A stretch of DNA of 64,000 bases from Diploptera punctata (lineage: Eukaryota > Arthropoda > Insecta > Blattodea > Blaberidae): assembly GCA_030220185.1 (NCBI GenBank), contig JASPKZ010007795.1, forward strand, positions 1,325,001-1,389,000, read 5' to 3'. This document shows positions 63,338 to 64,000 of this stretch, in pieces (position 1 is the stretch's first letter; each line of letters begins with the position of its first letter). The notes under the pieces were generated by a model. That model was not told where the DNA came from. It saw only the letters and a list, made by a program, of their open reading frames with translations, and ran no database searches. The position numbers and the translations under genes are program-made.

Positions 63338-63880
63338 GCCTTCAACTCAATGGTATTAATAAGCTATTAGTTTATGCCGATGATGTATTATTAGGTGATA
63401 GCGAGGAGCCAACATTCACACTCAATTAAGTAACACTAAGAAATAGGTACTGGAAGTATACTTCAATTAAATACAGGATATGTTTACACATAGAAACACA
63501 ATATATAATACAAATGGATAGTTAATGACATAAATTTTGAAGAAGAGGTTGAATTCAGATACCTGGGAATAATAATTACAAATAGGAATGAGATGCGCAA
63601 AAAAATTAAACATAGACTGTATTCTCAATTCGTGCTATTATGCAATGCAGTGACTCTTGTCGTCCCAACTTCTCTCAAAAAAAGTTAAACTGAAACTATA
63701 TAAAACTGTTATTCTGCCTGTTATGTGGACGTGAAAAATGCACTCTTACTTTAAGGGAGGAGAAAGAATTACGAGTATTTGAAAATAAAGTTCTTAGGAA
63801 AATATTTGGGCCAAAGAGAGATGAACAGATAGGCGAATGGAGAAGACAACATAACAGTGAGCTACATGATTTTTATGGGA
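63338..63880 (+). mobile_element. LINE-A fragment with reverse-transcriptase YADD
   Basis: Codons NGINKLLVYADDVLLGDSEE contain YADD, the catalytic box of the reverse transcriptase, the only one in the window. A deletion then leads into YMFTHRNTIYNTNG-like codons, EFRYLGIIITNRNEMRKKIK, a stretch with losses, LREEKELRVFENKVLRKIFG PKRDEQIGEWRRQHNSELHD and a break at 63,880. Several frameshifts. The 3' end with the LRVR tail is absent: unrelated DNA follows to the window edge. Confidence 0.78.
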
Positions 63881-64000
63881 AAGTGGGATCACATTTCTCC
63901 ATTATTCCACGAATTGTCATGGCTACATCTAAAAGAGAGAAGAAAATCGCACTGTCTAATTCTCCTATTTAAGATCCTACATACCTGGATTCCCAATTAT
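63881..64000. other. Unassigned window edge
   Basis: gtgggatcacatttctccat onward matches nothing else here; any element may continue outside. Confidence 0.35.

Overview
This is a window of AT-rich, repeat-saturated animal DNA. I find no intact host protein gene, no rRNA gene and no convincing functional tRNA gene. Everything recognisable is transposon-derived. The mixture points to an arthropod with a large genome: truncated non-LTR retrotransposons, tRNA-derived SINEs, Penelope-like elements, Tc1/mariner, pogo/Tigger and piggyBac remnants, and solo LTRs. My best guess is a cockroach such as Periplaneta, because the C-terminal protein of the most abundant element (motifs RLRWAGHVARMGNERL, KRPVGRPRMRWENNINYDL, WRAYVRAAMNLRVR) looks like a very common protein of that genome. 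That is from memory and was not searched.

Family names used here are local labels. LINE-A is a non-LTR element with a (GTAA)n-type tail and 16 copies or relics. LINE-B to LINE-F are other reverse-transcriptase elements with GAA, GAT or TTA tails. SINE1 to SINE7 are tRNA-derived short elements. Repeats D and G are multi-copy AT-rich repeats without recognised coding.

1-14,000: LINE-A and LINE-C tails, a mariner fossil, solo LTR copy 1 (6,808-7,493), repeat D and G copies, several SINEs and a LINE-B copy. 14,000-23,000: a composite repeat (165-bp tandem units, a tRNA-Tyr-like segment with a CTA anticodon, then a foldback) abutting a Penelope-like fragment that carries a hammerhead-ribozyme-like motif; solo LTR copy 2 in the opposite orientation; a second Penelope-like GIY-YIG fragment; more SINEs. 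23,000-31,000: repeat G, two TIR/foldback elements, a short mariner-like element with a fused small ORF, and a nest in which a young LINE-A and a SINE4 sit inside an older LINE-A. 31,000-45,000: a 300-bp TC/GA tract, LINE-A copies with exact target-site duplications, and a deleted piggyBac element at TTAA inside a LINE-A. 44,000-52,000: a Tigger/pogo remnant, repeat D interrupted by SINE1, LINE-C between TTA tracts, and the second, longer composite repeat in opposite orientation. 52,000-64,000: LINE-B, a second piece with a ribozyme-like motif, a near-perfect palindrome carrying two head-to-head tRNA-like sequences, a 0.7-kb foldback, a mariner deletion derivative, and a LINE-A fragment that keeps the YADD motif.

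The sequence is best read as layered insertions. About twenty insertions can be bounded exactly by direct repeats of target sequence, which gives relative ages and pre-insertion sites. Coding remnants are internally deleted, frameshifted or 5' truncated, so no element here looks able to move by itself. The most interesting leads are the composite tRNA-Tyr/tandem/foldback repeat, the twin tRNA palindrome, the ribozyme-like motifs, and three DNA transposons that lost their transposase middle.
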